This document shows, in pieces, positions 62,314 to 64,000 of a stretch of 64,000 bases of DNA. Under the pieces are notes generated by a model, which saw only the letters and a program-made list of their open reading frames with translations, was not told the origin of the DNA and made no database searches. The position numbers and the translations under genes are program-made. Source of the stretch: Lachnospiraceae bacterium (GTDB lineage: Bacteria; Bacillota_A; Clostridia; Lachnospirales; Lachnospiraceae); NCBI GenBank assembly GCA_021770615.1, contig JAETQR010000009.1:62001-126000 (forward strand), in the 5' to 3' direction. Position 1 is the stretch's first letter. Each line of letters begins with the position of its first letter.

Positions 62314-64000
62314 ATGACAAAAGCAAGACAAAAGAGTATCGTGTTGACCCTGTGTTTGTCTTTACTTGTTTCTCTGTTCCCGGGAAGTTCCCAGGCGGCA
62401 AAGAAAGTGGAAAAGATAAGGAAAGTGGAAATATTGACAACTGATTCGGGAGTACTGGTAATGAAGAAAAAAGAGCGGCTTAAACTGAAACTTGCCATTA
62501 ATGGAACATATTCAAAAAAGGCATGGGAAAAACTGACATTCCGCTCAAAGAAGAAAAAGATTGTCAGTACGGATAAGAAGGGGAAACTGACAGCAAAGAA
62601 AAAGGGAACAGCTAAAATTATGGTTAAGGCAAAAAGGGGAAAGGCAAAGACAACATTAAAAGTCATTGTGGGAACAAAGATTCGGTCTGTCCGAATGAGT
62701 GCGGCCACACAAGATCTTCTGGTGGGTGACTCTGTGCAGCTCACTGCATCTGTCACACCTAAGAAAGCATCCTATCAAAAGCTTCGCTGGACGAGCAGTG
62801 ATCGGGGTGTCGCAGTGGTGGAAAATGGAAAAGTAAATGCCATCTCTGAGGGAACAGCGACGATTACAGCAGCTGCACAGGATGGAACGAAAAAAAAGGC
62901 AGTGTGTCAGATCATTGTGGGGAAACCGGGAGGGAGACCGTCTGCTTCCGATGATCCATCAGGAATTCAAACACCGGCATCGTCAGCAACAGTGACAAAC
63001 CAGCCGGCCATAGTTCCAACTGATAATCCCAGCGGAACACAGACGGAGAATCCGGGTACAGATTTGCCGGCTGATCCGACAGGCGATCCGGGTAGCAGAC
63101 CGACGGCAGTTCCAACTGATAATCCCGGCGGAACACAGACGGAGAATCCGGGTACAGATTTGCCGGCTGATCCGACAGGCGATCCGGGCAGCAGACCGAC
63201 GGCTGATCCGACAGGTGATCCGGGTGGTAGACCGACGGCAGTTCCAACAGTAGTTCCCGGTGCGACAGCAACTGTGAAACCGACAGCAGTTCCAACGAGG
63301 AAGCCGGATCCGACGCCGACGCCGAAACCGGTCAGCCTGCTTGTGAAAGACTGCGATACTATGACAATAAGTGGACTTGCCGGTCCTATATCAAAGCCGT
63401 TTTCAGGAGTAGCATTGTATGCAAATGACGATGAAGTAAAGACTTCTTACCGCTTTGAGGGTACAAATAAAAAATACCGGATCATCGTAAAAGGGGCTTC
63501 CAATAATGATACGGCGGCGGGAGTATCCCTGTATATTGGTGATAAGAAAAAGGGAGCGGTATCTTTTACCGGTACGCAGCTTCAGGAACAGGTGATCGAC
63601 TTTAAGATGCAGGATGACGAGACGGGAGAACTGGAGATTTTCTTTAAGCTGGAGACAGATAATGGAAGCAATGATACATACTTGAACAGTTTTGAGTTAA
63701 TCCTTCTCGGTGATATCCCCGAACCTCCGGCAGCTCCAGTACCGGCAGGCGGGGCGGCATATAATAACAGCTACCGGAATCTGTTTATGGAACTTGGCCA
63801 TACGGAGGAAGAGATTGATTCCAAGGTGGAAGAGGCATGGCAGAAATTCTTTTATGGGACAGAAGAGGAGCGGATATATTATCCGGTAGAGCCCGATATG
63901 GCATATATTTATACTGCTGATACGAATGATGTGCGCTCGGAGGGTATGTCCTATGGCATGATGATCTGTGTGCAGATGGATAAGCAGGAGGAATTCAACC
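62314..64000 (+). CDS. Secreted GH8 xylanase-type enzyme with Ig-like domains (runs off window)
   Basis: At least 562 residues are visible. A signal peptide (SIVLTLCLSLLVSLFPGSSQ, cleavage after AA) is followed by two BIG2-type Ig-like domains (about residues 30-125 and 126-210; VSTDKKGKLTAKKKGTAKIM, LRWTSSDRGVAVVENGKVNA), a Pro/Thr/Asp linker with a 32-residue tandem repeat, a beta-rich module of about 130 residues that may bind carbohydrate, and the start of a GH8 catalytic domain (YNNSYRNLFMELGHTEEEID). That domain includes the catalytic-acid motif RSEGMSYGMMICVQMD. It is close to the reducing-end xylose-releasing exo-oligoxylanase group. ATG 62314 follows GAGGTGAAAG. A small hairpin (62243-62272) lies upstream. 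Confidence 0.9.
   Translation, partial: MTKARQKSIVLTLCLSLLVSLFPGSSQAAKKVEKIRKVEILTTDSGVLVMKKKERLKLKLAINGTYSKKAWEKLTFRSKKKKIVSTDKKGKLTAKKKGTAKIMVKAKRGKAKTTLKVIVGTKIRSVRMSAATQDLLVGDSVQLTASVTPKKASYQKLRWTSSDRGVAVVENGKVNAISEGTATITAAAQDGTKKKAVCQIIVGKPGGRPSASDDPSGIQTPASSATVTNQPAIVPTDNPSGTQTENPGTDLPADPTGDPGSRPTAVPTDNPGGTQTENPGTDLPADPTGDPGSRPTADPTGDPGGRPTAVPTVVPGATATVKPTAVPTRKPDPTPTPKPVSLLVKDCDTMTISGLAGPISKPFSGVALYANDDEVKTSYRFEGTNKKYRIIVKGASNNDTAAGVSLYIGDKKKGAVSFTGTQLQEQVIDFKMQDDETGELEIFFKLETDNGSNDTYLNSFELILLGDIPEPPAAPVPAGGAAYNNSYRNLFMELGHTEEEIDSKVEEAWQKFFYGTEEERIYYPVEPDMAYIYTADTNDVRSEGMSYGMMICVQMDKQEEFN
63013..63204 (+). repeat. 96-bp tandem duplication in the GH8 linker
   Basis: Two copies, 63013-63108 and 63109-63204, are identical at 93 of 96 positions and encode a 32-residue Pro/Thr/Asp/Gly-rich unit (VPTDNPGGTQTENPGT). 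Shorter DPTGDPG repeats follow. The near identity points to a recent duplication by slippage. Confidence 0.92.

Overview
The window looks like a chromosomal segment of a xylan-degrading, spore-forming member of the Lachnospiraceae (Clostridia). The evidence is spoVAD/spoVAE, a fused secDF, the nadABC-niaR operon, GH10 and GH8 xylanase-type genes with Ig-like domains and Pro/Thr linkers, frequent GTG/TTG starts behind strong GGAGG sites, and moderate GC. Genus is not assigned. I saw no rRNA or tRNA gene, no CRISPR array and no intact transposase, integrase or prophage module.

Layout. 0-12 kb is mostly core: a sigma-factor unit, prmA, tadA, a second sigma factor with a membrane partner and two surface proteins, secDF and spoVAD/spoVAE. 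11.6-12.8 kb holds a leftward pair with a DUF3990 (ADP-ribosyltransferase-like) protein. 13-25 kb carries a HAD phosphatase, a GH10 xylanase lipoprotein, nadABC-niaR, a chemoreceptor broken by an amber codon, a two-component system and a C39-like peptidase. 25.1-28.9 kb is a single AT-rich 1,224-codon gene with a possible C-terminal nuclease-like motif, followed by about 800 bp of apparently empty DNA. 29.6-37.7 kb returns to core functions: an SDR enzyme, recJ, a glycosyltransferase and a MoxR-DUF58-transglutaminase operon.

37.8-62 kb alternates core genes (pyrG, a damaged ftsH, uvrC) with an accessory zone full of acetyltransferases, small toxin-antitoxin pairs and decaying fragments. The pairs are UPF0175 with a gutted DUF3368 toxin, MNT/HEPN, DUF4258/YgiT-zinc finger, and a RelB/RelE-like pair. 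The fragments include SIR2-like, CPBP protease, AAA kinase and GNAT pieces. Within it are a GNAT fused to an ABC-ATPase-like domain that has lost its Walker lysine, a two-gene unit with a PD-(D/E)xK nuclease, and a response-regulator/ABC-permease chimera that looks like the product of a deletion. The window ends inside a secreted GH8 enzyme.

The main unexplained structural signal is a family of three long imperfect palindromes (about 1964-2225, 12864-13123 and 24628-24811). They share a roughly 100-nt hairpin core, but their long arms differ in sequence from copy to copy while staying almost perfectly self-complementary within each copy. A fourth, unrelated structured region (59241-59399) has overlapping, mutually exclusive hairpins directly in front of a histidine kinase.
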